A stretch of 64,000 nt of DNA from CAZVRZ01 sp964629965 (GTDB lineage: Bacteria; Chloroflexota; Anaerolineae; Anaerolineales; UBA4823). The notes beneath the pieces are model-generated. The model ran no database searches. It worked only from the letters and a program-made list of their open reading frames with translations, and had not been told where the DNA came from. Location of the stretch: contig CAZVRZ010000001.1 of the NCBI GenBank assembly GCA_964629965.1, positions 1 to 64,000 on the forward strand, written 5' to 3'. A program made the translations under genes and the position numbers. Shown here piece after piece: positions 39,301 to 47,143 of the stretch. The number at the start of each line of letters is the position of its first letter. Position 1 is the stretch's first letter.

Positions 39301-39547
39301 TACTACCAGACCTTTGCCAACACAAGCGGCGCAGGAGAACCTCAGCCAGATCATATCCTTGCCCTCCTCGTGGCGGAGTCGCCTTCGCCGCGCCAGCATA
39401 GAAGGAGATATTGCGGCTATCGAGGATTTAACTGATGAAATAGAGATTGACCATCCAAGATTAGCTGGAGTATTGAAACGCTGGGCGCAGGAATTTGATT
39501 ATGGTCGCATCTGCTCCTTGTTAGATTTAACCGACGTAGGCAAATGA
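36377..39547 (+). CDS. hybrid sensor histidine kinase (7TM-like, HAMP, HisKA, HATPase, REC)
   Basis: A 1056-aa hybrid kinase. Residues ~1-270 hold about eight hydrophobic helices. A beta-rich extracytoplasmic region (~275-495) follows, then one more helix (~493-515), HAMP (~515-570), HisKA with phospho-His near residue 604 (ANMSHELRTPLNAI), HATPase (VLINLLGNAVKFTE; GTGLGLPISRQ) and a receiver with phospho-Asp near 897 (LIFMDLRMPVMDG). A short C-terminal helical tail follows. The last four bases overlap the next gene (ATGA), so the two are co-translated and probably form one relay. The beta-rich region should be the sensor; ligand unknown. Confidence 0.93.
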   Translation: MYLTPASISYLIQFILSLAITGFLIARSRADQPRHTGLLAGFVAAIMLLSFLLFLETSLPRGDDFFAIALETPALAAGLVLLLQFVYRFPHLPQRWKWEANLTLVLCLLYMLSELGYALYRYALMLGSNLVVNRVPFADYPLAIGLLWVPIMFIRQTIRVSRESDRAMQVGWLSHLIHPQGIEARTARALGMVYLLPFGLALINVLRSYYFVSTVLYNVSISIGILVTLAAFVGVYMNYLPGTTSFIVKMAAVTLMALLAVLGAVGWVIAPIYAEQYKLVLPEQQTFRYTPNESGGYTIHLTPFSYESDLGTRMDLDEAGQVGVDIDFAFPFFDQVYGKVYVSSDGMISMGQSVRYFSVNYHYGGQVPIIFPLLMDLDMPIMPGGVYIRQAGDNLLVTWKQMPAWHQPADIYTFQLKLYADGVFDITYADVPDHIHFQPNEEVGRNPWVTGAVSVHQDQPQLFDIARLPFTSDGRGAVQDYMLEFRRHLHELMAPLAYMILASSLLVVVGFPFFFYTNLVRPLNSLQKGVQQLQAQQYDVSVPVQYQDEIGYLTQAFNQMAGEMRSSIKNLEARVQERTQALNEAKENAEAANRAKSTFLANMSHELRTPLNAILGFSEIMRRDPALDPDQQEQVSIIYRSSEHLLALINDILELSKIEAGRVDIRTDAFNLFHMLQGLEEMFVLHARQKNLELHFERDPNVPRNVVTDQGKLRQVLINLLGNAVKFTEAGGVVLYIRASTDAEDPVSAVLTFEVVDTGIGIASENLERVFEHFVQLAGEPLSQEGTGLGLPISRQYVELMGGHISVTSQPNLGSVFSVVLPVSVVALVAEPQPERRVIGLESGQPTFRLLVAEDKETNRILLAGILQELGCEVKTATNGQEAFAIWQDWQPHLIFMDLRMPVMDGLESTRRIKKAMQSDFRTFIIALTASAFDEDRSLIVAAGCDDFIRKPFRQAQIYEILQRYLGIRYVYGDPTTRPLPTQAAQENLSQIISLPSSWRSRLRRASIEGDIAAIEDLTDEIEIDHPRLAGVLKRWAQEFDYGRICSLLDLTDVGK

Positions 39548-40713
39548 TTGTTATGAATGATCACCTCTCTACTCAAACCAAAGCCGATATCCTGGTCGTT
39601 GATGACAAACCGGAAAATCTTCATCTGCTTAACCATATGTTAAGCAGTCGTTATAAAGTGCGCCTGGTTTTAGGAGGTAGAGAAGCTATTGGTGCAGTGC
39701 GATCGATGTTGCCCGATTTGATTTTGCTTGACATCATGATGCCTGAGATGAGTGGTTTCGAAGTTGCCCGGCGGTTGAAGGCTGATCCCGACGCTCGCGA
39801 TATTCCTATCATCTTTATCAGCGCGCTGGATGATATGACCAGCAAGCTTGATGCTTTTGGTGCTGGTGGCGTGGATTATGTGACCAAGCCTTTTCAGGAA
39901 AGTGAAGTCTTGGCGCGCGTTCACACTCACCTGGCTTTGCGCAATCTACAGCGTGATCTGCAGCAGGTTAATAATTTATTGGCCCAGCAGATTGATGAAT
40001 TACAAGCCCGCAACCAGGAATTGGATGCCTTTGCTCACTCCGTTGCGCATGATCTAAAAAACCCTCTGACGGGTATTTATCTGTCTAGCAGCATGTTATT
40101 GGATTATTGTGCCAACATGCCTGAAGCGCTCGATCTATTACGTCAGAATATGAAGATTCTCGAAGCCATGAATCATACGATCGAAAGCCTGATGCTTTTA
40201 TCAGGTTTACGAAAAAAAGATATCCGGTTTGAGATCGTAAATATGGGATCAGTAGTAGAAGAAGCCTTGGCTGGTATGTTCTACTTGATTGAAGATACAC
40301 ACGCCGAGATCATGCAACCAACAACGTGGCCTGAGGTTGTTGGCTATGCTCCTTGGGTTGTTGAAGTATGGGCCAACTATCTTAGTAACGCGATTAAATA
40401 TGGCGGGCGACCTGATCATGGCGTGCCGCCGCATCTGGAGTTGGGGTTTGATCTCCCGGCAAATGATAATGCTCATCCCAACCAGGCGCGCTTTTGGGTG
40501 CGTGACAATGGCCCTGGATTGATCTTGAAACAGCAGTCACAGATTTTCAAGCCCTTTGAAGGGTTGTCCACCTTGCATGTAAAAGGGCATGGCTTGGGGC
40601 TTTCGATTGTGGAACGGATAGTTGATAAGCTTGGCGGTCAGGTAGGCGTGGAAAGTGCGCCGGGTGAGGGCAGCACCTTTTACTTTACCTTGCCATTGTC
40701 AGGTGAAAGGTAA
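39544..40713 (+). CDS. receiver-histidine kinase (REC-HisKA-HATPase)
   Basis: A 389-aa soluble protein with an N-terminal receiver (ILVVDDKPEN; phospho-Asp ~62 in LILLDIMMPEMSG; Lys in VTKPF), a short coiled coil, HisKA with His in AHSVAHDLKNPLTG, and an HATPase (DNGPGLIL; GHGLGLSIVERI). Having the receiver first suggests that it accepts phosphate from the overlapping hybrid kinase gene and acts downstream of it. No DNA-binding output domain is present, so the final target lies elsewhere. Confidence 0.93.
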   Translation: MIVMNDHLSTQTKADILVVDDKPENLHLLNHMLSSRYKVRLVLGGREAIGAVRSMLPDLILLDIMMPEMSGFEVARRLKADPDARDIPIIFISALDDMTSKLDAFGAGGVDYVTKPFQESEVLARVHTHLALRNLQRDLQQVNNLLAQQIDELQARNQELDAFAHSVAHDLKNPLTGIYLSSSMLLDYCANMPEALDLLRQNMKILEAMNHTIESLMLLSGLRKKDIRFEIVNMGSVVEEALAGMFYLIEDTHAEIMQPTTWPEVVGYAPWVVEVWANYLSNAIKYGGRPDHGVPPHLELGFDLPANDNAHPNQARFWVRDNGPGLILKQQSQIFKPFEGLSTLHVKGHGLGLSIVERIVDKLGGQVGVESAPGEGSTFYFTLPLSGER

Positions 40714-40780
40714 AAGACGATCCCTTTCTACGCTGGATAAATGCTGCCAGAGATTAATGCTTCGATGTAAGAGGTGCATT

Positions 40781-41350
40781 TTGATCGAAAAGAAACTGCG
40801 ACCTTGGATAACATTGTCTCGAAGTACCATTCTTGAGCACAGCCGTTACTTGACGGTGGAAAACCATACGGTGAAATTGCCGGATGGAAAGATCATCTCA
40901 GATTGGGCCTGGGTGACTATCCCCAGTGCCGCGATTGTGCTGGCAGTAAGCGAGGACGGCAAATTTTTGTGTTTCCGGCAAACCAAGTATGCGGTGGAAG
41001 GCACCTCATTGGCTCCGGTTGGCGGGATGATCAATGCAGGTGAAACGCCCCTGCAGGCCGCCCAGCGCGAGTTGCTTGAGGAGTTGGGTTACCAGGCGTT
41101 GGAATGGATCAACCTGGGATGTTATAAGGTAGATCCTAACCGCGGGGTGGCTGATATGCATTTATTCCTTGCTTTGAATGCCAGGCACGTAGCCGAGCCG
41201 GATAGCGATGACCTGGAAGATCAACAATTAGTGCTTCTTGACCGGAATGAAATCCAGGCCGCTTTGCTGGGCGGCGAATTCAAAGTATTGGCCTGGACGA
41301 CAGTCGTCTCCATGGCTTTGAATTATTTGCAAAAGCAGGATAAAAGCTAA
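40781..41350 (+). CDS. Nudix hydrolase (ADP-ribose pyrophosphatase-like)
   Basis: About 189 aa from a TTG start at 40781, chosen because GAGGTG sits four bases upstream; longer in-frame starts overlap the preceding gene. A perfect Nudix box is seen: GGMINAGETP then AQRELLEELGY (Gx5Ex7REUxEExGU). The flanking sequence (TLEN-like VENHTVKLPDG, a Nudix fold with KYAVEG before the box) resembles ADP-ribose or other nucleoside-diphosphate-sugar pyrophosphatases. Cytoplasmic housecleaning enzyme; exact substrate not determined. Its stop is directly followed by the truncated kelch remnant. Confidence 0.88.
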   Translation: MIEKKLRPWITLSRSTILEHSRYLTVENHTVKLPDGKIISDWAWVTIPSAAIVLAVSEDGKFLCFRQTKYAVEGTSLAPVGGMINAGETPLQAAQRELLEELGYQALEWINLGCYKVDPNRGVADMHLFLALNARHVAEPDSDDLEDQQLVLLDRNEIQAALLGGEFKVLAWTTVVSMALNYLQKQDKS

Positions 41351-41367
41351 AACCCCCAGCTCTTTGA

Positions 41368-42291
41368 GCTCGCGCCAAACCCGGCAGCGCTCCACCGTCT
41401 CGCACGAACCATGCCGCGGCCGCCCTCGAGGGGCAATTATTTGTTTTTGGCGGCGAAGATTCCCGGAGCCAAAAACTGAATGATGTTTGGCGGTATGATC
41501 CTGCCACTGGCACCTGGAATCAGGTTACTCAAGAGACGATCCCGCCATGGGGTGGACGGTCAGGGCATTCGGCGATTATGTTACAAGACAACCAAATTAT
41601 GCTTTTTGGAGGCAGCTCGACATTTGCTATAAATCTCGGAGTGGATTCAACTTGGAGATTTGACCCTGCCACTAGTTATTGGTCAACCTATGGTGTGACG
41701 AACCCGGCAGGCCGTCGACTGGGAATGACTTGGGGAAGGATTGGGGAGTCTGGTTACATGGTGGGTGGTGTGATCACTACTTCTACCCGTGGTGTACAGG
41801 CCAGCCAAGATGTAACCTCCACGGCATATTTGTTCTTGCAGCGTACCGATTTGTTCAAAGGCGTCAACTTTTTCGATGTGCAGGTGCTGGGCACGGACAG
41901 GCCTTCACCGCGGACTGACCCGGCAGTGGCTTTTGACGATGTGTCTAAATCCATCTTCGTGTTTGGTGGAGAAGATTTGCTCACCGGTCAGGTTCTTTCC
42001 GATACCTGGCGATTTGATGTGGCTGCATCTACATGGCACCGGCTAGATTTTGATCTGCCTCAGGCGGCTGCCGGCGGCAAGGCGGAGGTTTATTATTCAT
42101 CCGCGATCACCCCCACGATCAATTCGGCCAACGCCTTTGACAACGGCCTAAAGATCATCATGATCGGTGGCCTGGACGCGCAAGGAAAACCACTTTCTGA
42201 GGATGGCTATATCTTCGATGGTAGTATTTACGAACCGGTGGAAGTGCCGCCGATCAGGTATGATCTGTTTATACCGCTCTTGAAGCGTTGA
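41368..42291 (+). pseudogene. 5'-truncated kelch-repeat secreted protein remnant
   Basis: An open frame begins right after an in-frame TGA at 41365 and encodes kelch blades from its first residues (EGQLFVFGGED, LNDVWRYDPATGTWNQV, then MLFGG, STWRFDPATSYW, IFVFGGED, DTWRFDVAAS, IIMIGGLD). The first available start is ATG 41578, already inside the propeller, so at least one blade and any signal peptide lack a start codon. A frame upstream reads ELAPNPAA, which would join to the kelch frame by a 1-base shift near 41390. The C-terminus is YDLFIPLLKR, similar to the tail of the giant surface protein. I read it as a degraded gene for a secreted propeller; expression of 41578-42291 alone cannot be excluded. 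Confidence 0.7.
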
Positions 42292-42292
42292 T

Positions 42293-42327
42293 ACAGCCGT
42301 TCTTGGTTATGGGTTGGGGCTGTTTTT
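42293..42327 (+). terminator. possible intrinsic terminator after the kelch remnant
   Basis: ACAGCC (42293-42298) pairs with GGCTGT (42318-42323), long 19-nt loop, then a run of T through 42327. Short stem makes it tentative. Confidence 0.4.
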
Positions 42328-42363
42328 CCTCCCATCCCCCCAAAATAATAAGAACCTGGTTGG

Positions 42364-42891
42364 CTAGATTTGGATGTAACAAATCGCAGCCGCGATATTC
42401 TTCTCCAGCGGGTTTACGGTATCCAGCACCAGGCGTTCTTCTTGCCAGGGTACATAGTACGACTGAACGCGCATAACATCATCCCAGGATAATTCGTGCC
42501 AGCCAGGGATGCCGCGAGTGCGTGTTTCCAGTCTTTGGCGATGTAGTTTTTCATCTGTGCAGACACATTCGATCACTCGCCAGGCAGCCTGGTAACGGTT
42601 CGCCAGCTCACGCCACTCGGCGCGGATCGTCAGTGTGCTTGCAACACTGTCCAGTATGACAGATTGGCCCAGCATAAGTTGTTGCTGTGCCAGTGTCGTT
42701 AAGAGTTGATATGCCACAGAGCCGGTTCCTGGCTGGTTGTTCTCTCCGGTGCGCACATCGTTGCGTACCAGCGTCGCTTCTATCCAGTCTTTGGCAAAGA
42801 TAGGAATTCCCAGCATGCGGCCCACTGCCTCTGCGACAGAGCTTTTGCCTGTTCCTGGCAGGCCGGTAAAAACGATCAAAGTTGCTGTCAT
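42364..42891 (-). CDS. P-loop kinase-like ATPase (AAA_33 type)
   Basis: About 175 aa. Walker A GLPGTGKSS at residues ~10-18, a D in FAKDWIE, VILDSVAS as the second acidic motif and later R-rich LRLETRTRG lid-like segment. It matches small P-loop kinases (zeta-toxin/gluconate-kinase-like group) that phosphorylate small molecules or nucleotides. I start at ATG 42891; upstream in-frame codons run into the promoter region shared with the divergent transporter gene. Substrate unknown. No antitoxin-like gene is adjacent. Confidence 0.75.
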   Translation of the reverse strand: MTATLIVFTGLPGTGKSSVAEAVGRMLGIPIFAKDWIEATLVRNDVRTGENNQPGTGSVAYQLLTTLAQQQLMLGQSVILDSVASTLTIRAEWRELANRYQAAWRVIECVCTDEKLHRQRLETRTRGIPGWHELSWDDVMRVQSYYVPWQEERLVLDTVNPLEKNIAAAICYIQI

Positions 42892-42924
42892 AGGTAACTT
42901 TCGATAATCGTTGAGGACCTGGTA

Positions 42925-42954
42925 TTGAGTATAACACGCCCCTGGTAGTACAAT
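42925..42954 (+). promoter_or_regulatory. promoter of a probable leaderless EamA transporter gene
   Basis: TTGAGT (42925-42930), 18-bp spacer, TACAAT (42949-42954), then 8 nt to ATG 42963. No Shine-Dalgarno is present in the 8 bases. Confidence 0.55.
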
Positions 42955-42962
42955 CACCTTCG

Positions 42963-43814
42963 ATGAACCGTTTGCTTGGGATAGGGTTAGTGGTGATCTC
43001 GGCTGCTTCTTTCGGTACCTTGGCGATCATCGGGCGATATGCTTACGCCAATGGCCTGGATGTCGCCACCATTCTCTTTTTGCGTTTCGGTTTCTCGGCA
43101 TTGTTGATGCTGATTTGGTTGGCCTGGCGAAAAGTACCCTTGCCGCGCGGCCGGACGCTGCTACAACTGATGGGCATGGGTGGATTGGGTTATGTTGGGC
43201 AATCCTTCTGCTATATGACTGCCATCCAATATGCTTCGGTTGGATTGGTGGCATTGCTGCTTTACCTTTACCCGACATTTGTTGCTCTCCTCACGATCAT
43301 TTTTCTTAAAGCCCGGCTTACTCCGGCGCGCATGTTGGCATTGTTGCTGGCAACATGCGGTGCAGCGTTGACGGTCAACCCTCAAGGAGGATTGCCAATG
43401 GGCATATTCTTAGCCATCGCTGCGGCGGCAATTTATGCTATTTATATCATCGTGGGTGCAAGCGTTATGAAAAAAGTGAATGCATTACAATCTTCCGCAG
43501 TGATTTTCGCTTCGGCCGGGTTTGTTTATGGCGCCGTGAGTTTTGTCAAGGGTCCTCAATGGCCGGTAAACAGTACCGGCTGGCTGGCAGTCGCCGCAAT
43601 CGTGCTGTTAGCCACGGTTATTCCGGTGGTTACTTTCCTGGCAGGATTAAAGATCATTGGTCCCACCGATGCTTCACTTCTTTCTGCTCTTGAGCCGGTG
43701 GTCACGATCGTTTTGGCGGCTCTACTCTTTGACGAGTTGATTCGATCACTTATGCTATTGGGCGGTGGGTTGATCATGGCTGCTGTGTTGCTGCTAACTT
43801 TGAAACCTGAGTAG
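42963..43814 (+). CDS. EamA/DMT-family transporter
   Basis: A 283-aa protein with about ten transmembrane helices arranged as two repeats of five (EamA domains ~5-135 and ~148-280; SLLSALEPVVTIVLAALLFDE is the second-repeat signature). Members export metabolites such as amino acids, nucleosides or purines; substrate unknown. Starts 71 bp from the divergent P-loop kinase gene, with a -10 box only 8 nt before its ATG. Confidence 0.9.
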   Translation: MNRLLGIGLVVISAASFGTLAIIGRYAYANGLDVATILFLRFGFSALLMLIWLAWRKVPLPRGRTLLQLMGMGGLGYVGQSFCYMTAIQYASVGLVALLLYLYPTFVALLTIIFLKARLTPARMLALLLATCGAALTVNPQGGLPMGIFLAIAAAAIYAIYIIVGASVMKKVNALQSSAVIFASAGFVYGAVSFVKGPQWPVNSTGWLAVAAIVLLATVIPVVTFLAGLKIIGPTDASLLSALEPVVTIVLAALLFDELIRSLMLLGGGLIMAAVLLLTLKPE

Positions 43815-43852
43815 TGGGAAGATGCTTGTAAAGTTCATATATCCTCATCGAG

Positions 43853-43858
43853 TATAAT
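43853..43858 (+). promoter_or_regulatory. -10 box upstream of the URO-D/GH67 operon
   Basis: Perfect TATAAT ~100 nt before the ATG at 43957, without a recognisable -35 hexamer at 16-18 bp, as in activator-dependent promoters. A CCCG-AA-CGGG inverted repeat (43914-43923) lies in the leader. Confidence 0.4.
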
Positions 43859-43956
43859 CATGTTTGTTCAACCCGCTTTCGTTCGGATGACCAATAATTC
43901 CAGCTTGTATGAACCCGAACGGGCGTTAAATTTTTTCATAAATCAGGAAGGGACGT

Positions 43957-45072
43957 ATGCCAATTATTGAAACCGAATTTATGGAACTGACGAAAAACCT
44001 GGATGTTGAGGCTTTTTGGACTGAAAATGAGAAATGCATGGATTACACCATCCAGAAACGGCGTGCGGCATTATCTTTCTCCCCCGACGATCATTGGTTA
44101 TTTGAATTCTTGGATGCGCCCTCGACCGTGCGCTACTATAATGACAAGGTCTATCGTGATAGTCTTCACCGAGAAGCAAACTGTTTACTAGTCAAATATG
44201 TCGGCAAAGCTTACTTTGATGAAGACAGCTGGCAATATCACCCTAACCGCATTGAGTATCTGTTTGGCTGCACGTTCAGTTATCTGGAAGGCTCTACGCC
44301 GTGGTTGACACCCGCGACGAACGATCCCAGCGAATTTGCCAGGATATTGGATCAGGCCGAAAAAACGGATATGCATTCCTGGGCTTTTCCAGAGGAATTT
44401 CTGGCTGAATGGGAACAACGTTTGCAACAAGGCCGGCCTTTGCGCACTTTGGGCGATGGCAGCCGCGGACCGGCAACGATCATGACCAGTGCCTTGCATC
44501 CCGAAACCGTCATCATGTGGATGTATGATTATCCAGATCTTATGAGGCGATTCCGGGATATCCTGGCTGCAAAAATGGTTGAATTGAATCTTGTGCTGCG
44601 AGAGTTCAGTGGAAATTCAAAGCAGAGCTGGTGGATCACAGATGACAACTGCGCCTTGTTCAATCCTCGCCTGTATCGTGAATATTGTTATCCTGTTCTC
44701 GAAAAGGTGTTGAATGCACTCGCGCCTGACAAAACCGCTCGTTATCAGCATTCAGATAGTGCAATGGCGCATCTGATCCCCTTGCAATACGAGTTGGGTA
44801 TTCGGGCAGTAAATTATGGACCGCAAATTGATGTCGCCCTGATTCGGGAGCGTATGCCGGATGCCATGATTCATGGTCATACGCCGCCCTTCTTGTTGCG
44901 TAATGGCAGCCCGGAGGAGATCCGGGAGCGTGTGTTAGGTGATTTTTCAAAGGCAGGTAAGGATGGCGGTATCACGGTGACCACTGCCGGATCATTAGCA
45001 GCCGGTACCGGCGTAGGACGAATGCGCTGGCAAATGCAGTTAGTACAGGATCATTGCCGTTATGACAAGTAA
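43957..45072 (+). CDS. uroporphyrinogen decarboxylase-fold protein of unknown function
   Basis: A 371-aa URO-D superfamily protein, preceded by GGAAGGG. The family is recognisable from LGDGSRGPATIM, WWITDDNCALFNPRLYREYC, YQHSDSAMAHLIPL and MIHGHTPPFLLRNGSPEEI. True HemE substrates and a heme pathway are not nearby. Corrinoid methyltransferases of this fold (MtaA type) bind zinc through an H-x-C motif and a later Cys; here these read HGH and, in the GGITVTTAGSL segment, Ala, so classical MtaA chemistry is unlikely. It overlaps the GH67 gene by 11 bp, so its role is probably in catabolism of the sugar released by that enzyme. Confidence 0.8.
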   Translation: MPIIETEFMELTKNLDVEAFWTENEKCMDYTIQKRRAALSFSPDDHWLFEFLDAPSTVRYYNDKVYRDSLHREANCLLVKYVGKAYFDEDSWQYHPNRIEYLFGCTFSYLEGSTPWLTPATNDPSEFARILDQAEKTDMHSWAFPEEFLAEWEQRLQQGRPLRTLGDGSRGPATIMTSALHPETVIMWMYDYPDLMRRFRDILAAKMVELNLVLREFSGNSKQSWWITDDNCALFNPRLYREYCYPVLEKVLNALAPDKTARYQHSDSAMAHLIPLQYELGIRAVNYGPQIDVALIRERMPDAMIHGHTPPFLLRNGSPEEIRERVLGDFSKAGKDGGITVTTAGSLAAGTGVGRMRWQMQLVQDHCRYDK

Positions 45073-47119
45073 AAATGAAGATGGATATGAATTATGGCTG
45101 AGGTACCGCCTGATAGAGCATACTGAGCGTTTGGCTCAGTATTGCCATGCTATATCCAATGTAATGTTGGTCGGGAATAGTGCCACCTCTGCAATCATTC
45201 GCAGCGAACTGGCGCGTGCTTTGCCGGCCTTGTTGGGCTGTGCTGTGGAGATTCAGTCTATTAATCCTCCTGTAAGTGACTTGTCAGGCAGAGTATTGAT
45301 CGGCACGCTTGGTGAGCTTAATGCCCTTGGCTATCCTTTAGATAATTCAATCTGGTCTGCTTTAGGTGAAGAAGGTTTCCTTCTTCGATGTGATCGTCAC
45401 GTTTCAGATAGCTCTACCGGTCAAATAATACTCATCACCGGAAAAACGGATCCAGCCGTATTGCGGGGCGTGTTTCATTTTCTCCGTTTGCTTCAAACGG
45501 CTCAGGATATTCAAGCTTTGGATATCCTGAGTGCGCCGCGCATTCGTTGTCGTTTACTCAGCCACTGGGATAATTTGGATAGCTCGATCGAGCGCGGATA
45601 TGCGGGTTCTTCATTGTGGCAATGGGATGATTTGCCGCACAAGATTAGTCCTGCCTGTTTGAGCCGTTACCACGATTATGCCCGCGCATGTGCCTCGATC
45701 GGTATTAATGGTGCTTGCTTGAATAATGTCAATGCACACGAACGATACCTGACCAGCGACTATCTGGTGAAAATTGCCGCTCTAGCGGATATTTTTCGAC
45801 CTTATGGCATTCGTGTGTACCTGGCGCCTGTTCTTACGGCCCCTACATTACTGAAAGAATTGGGTACAAGCGATCCTCGTGATCCAGGTGTAGCTGATTG
45901 GTGGCAGAAAAAAGTTGATGAAATCTACAGCTTGATCCCTGATTTTGGTGGTTTCCAGATTAAAGCCAGTTCAGAAGGTCAGCCCGGTCCTCAGGATTAT
46001 GGAGCCGACCACAGCGATGGTGCCAACATGTTGGCAAAAGCTTTAAGTACCCATGGCGGCATTTTACTGTGGCGTGCTTTTGTTTATGACACGAGCATCG
46101 ACGCAGATCGGGCGAAGTGTGCTTATAAAGAATTCTTGCCGCTTGATAAAAAGTTTTTACCGAATGTTTTTGTGCAGGTCAAGAATGGCCCCATTGATTT
46201 CCAGCCCAGGGAACCCTTTCATCCATTGTTGGGTGCCATGAGGCAAACTCCATTAGCGTTGGAGTTGCAAATCACTCAGGAGTACTTGGGCCAATCGAGC
46301 CATCTGGTTTACCTGGCGAGTATGTGGCAGGAGATTCTGGAGGCAGATACCTATTGTGATGGGCCTGGTTCAACGGTTGCAAAAGTTATCGATGGGTCAT
46401 TATTTGGACACTCGAATTCGGTTCTGATCGGTGTTGCCAATACGGGTTTCGACCGAAATTGGTGTGGTCATCATTTTGCCCAAGCCAATTGGTATGCTTT
46501 TGGACGGTTAGCTTGGGATCATGGTTTGAGCGCTGAAACGATTGCAGATGAGTGGTGCCGGATGACCTGGTCTAACGATCAAACTGTCCTCCCTGCCCTA
46601 AAAACCATGATGCTTGGCTCGTGGGAGGCCAGTATTGACTATATGACCCCTTTAGGATTGCATCATCTGGTGAATGAAGGCCATCATTACGGACCCGATC
46701 CTGCTTTTAATGGCGCGAAAAGAATGGATTGGAATAATGTATATTTTCACCGGGCAGATGCTTACGGCTTGGGCTTTGATCGCACCAGTCGCGGCAGCAA
46801 TGCTGTAAGCCAATATTACTCTCCTTTACGGGAGCAGTTTGATGCTCTTGAGACTTGCCCGGAGAAATATTTGTTGTGGTTTCATCATGTACCCTGGAAT
46901 CACCAACTGTCATCTGGTAAAACCCTTTGGAACGAATTGCAATACCGCTATCAGGCAGGCGTGAGCTTCGTTGAAAATATGCTGGCTATTTGGAAGGGCT
47001 TGGAATACCTGATTGATCCGGAACGCCACCAGCATGTCAGTCACCGTTTGGAGAGCCAGCGAGAGAATGCTCATCTGTGGCGAGATGTATGTCTTCGTTA
47101 CTTTGGAGGTTACGTATAG
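45062..47119 (+). CDS. GH67 alpha-glucuronidase
   Basis: A 685-aa glycoside hydrolase family 67 enzyme that removes (4-O-methyl-)glucuronic acid from the non-reducing end of xylo-oligosaccharides. The N-terminal domain is the GH67N type; the catalytic barrel contains FGGFQIKASSEGQPGP (with the expected catalytic Glu), EYLGQSSHLVYLASMWQE and the C-terminal GLHHLVNEGHHYGP segment. Length agrees with the family. No signal peptide, so it is cytoplasmic and works on imported aldouronic acids. Coupled to the URO-D-like gene by an 11-bp overlap and followed by a regulator and an Opp-type importer, which together suggest a glucuronoxylan utilisation locus. Confidence 0.93.
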   Translation: MTSKNEDGYELWLRYRLIEHTERLAQYCHAISNVMLVGNSATSAIIRSELARALPALLGCAVEIQSINPPVSDLSGRVLIGTLGELNALGYPLDNSIWSALGEEGFLLRCDRHVSDSSTGQIILITGKTDPAVLRGVFHFLRLLQTAQDIQALDILSAPRIRCRLLSHWDNLDSSIERGYAGSSLWQWDDLPHKISPACLSRYHDYARACASIGINGACLNNVNAHERYLTSDYLVKIAALADIFRPYGIRVYLAPVLTAPTLLKELGTSDPRDPGVADWWQKKVDEIYSLIPDFGGFQIKASSEGQPGPQDYGADHSDGANMLAKALSTHGGILLWRAFVYDTSIDADRAKCAYKEFLPLDKKFLPNVFVQVKNGPIDFQPREPFHPLLGAMRQTPLALELQITQEYLGQSSHLVYLASMWQEILEADTYCDGPGSTVAKVIDGSLFGHSNSVLIGVANTGFDRNWCGHHFAQANWYAFGRLAWDHGLSAETIADEWCRMTWSNDQTVLPALKTMMLGSWEASIDYMTPLGLHHLVNEGHHYGPDPAFNGAKRMDWNNVYFHRADAYGLGFDRTSRGSNAVSQYYSPLREQFDALETCPEKYLLWFHHVPWNHQLSSGKTLWNELQYRYQAGVSFVENMLAIWKGLEYLIDPERHQHVSHRLESQRENAHLWRDVCLRYFGGYV

Positions 47120-47134
47120 CCACGGAGTCGTGGC
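47119..47134 (+). repeat. hairpin between GH67 and the regulator gene
   Basis: GCCACG (47119-47124) pairs perfectly with CGTGGC (47129-47134) around a GAGT loop, starting at the GH67 stop codon and nine bases before the next ATG. No T tract. It could modulate translation of the regulator. Confidence 0.45.
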
Positions 47135-47143
47135 GCGGCTGTT

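Noticed and set aside
42364..42891. Zeta-toxin of a toxin-antitoxin pair
   Set aside because: The P-loop fold is compatible, but no antitoxin-like gene adjoins; the divergent neighbour is a transporter.
43815..43956. A second copy of the TTGTC-N7-GACAA operator upstream of the URO-D/GH67 operon
   Set aside because: I read both strands of this interval and found no convincing copy.
43957..45072. Annotation as hemE or as a zinc/corrinoid methyltransferase (MtaA type)
   Set aside because: No heme context, and the expected H-x-C and later Cys ligands read HGH and Ala.
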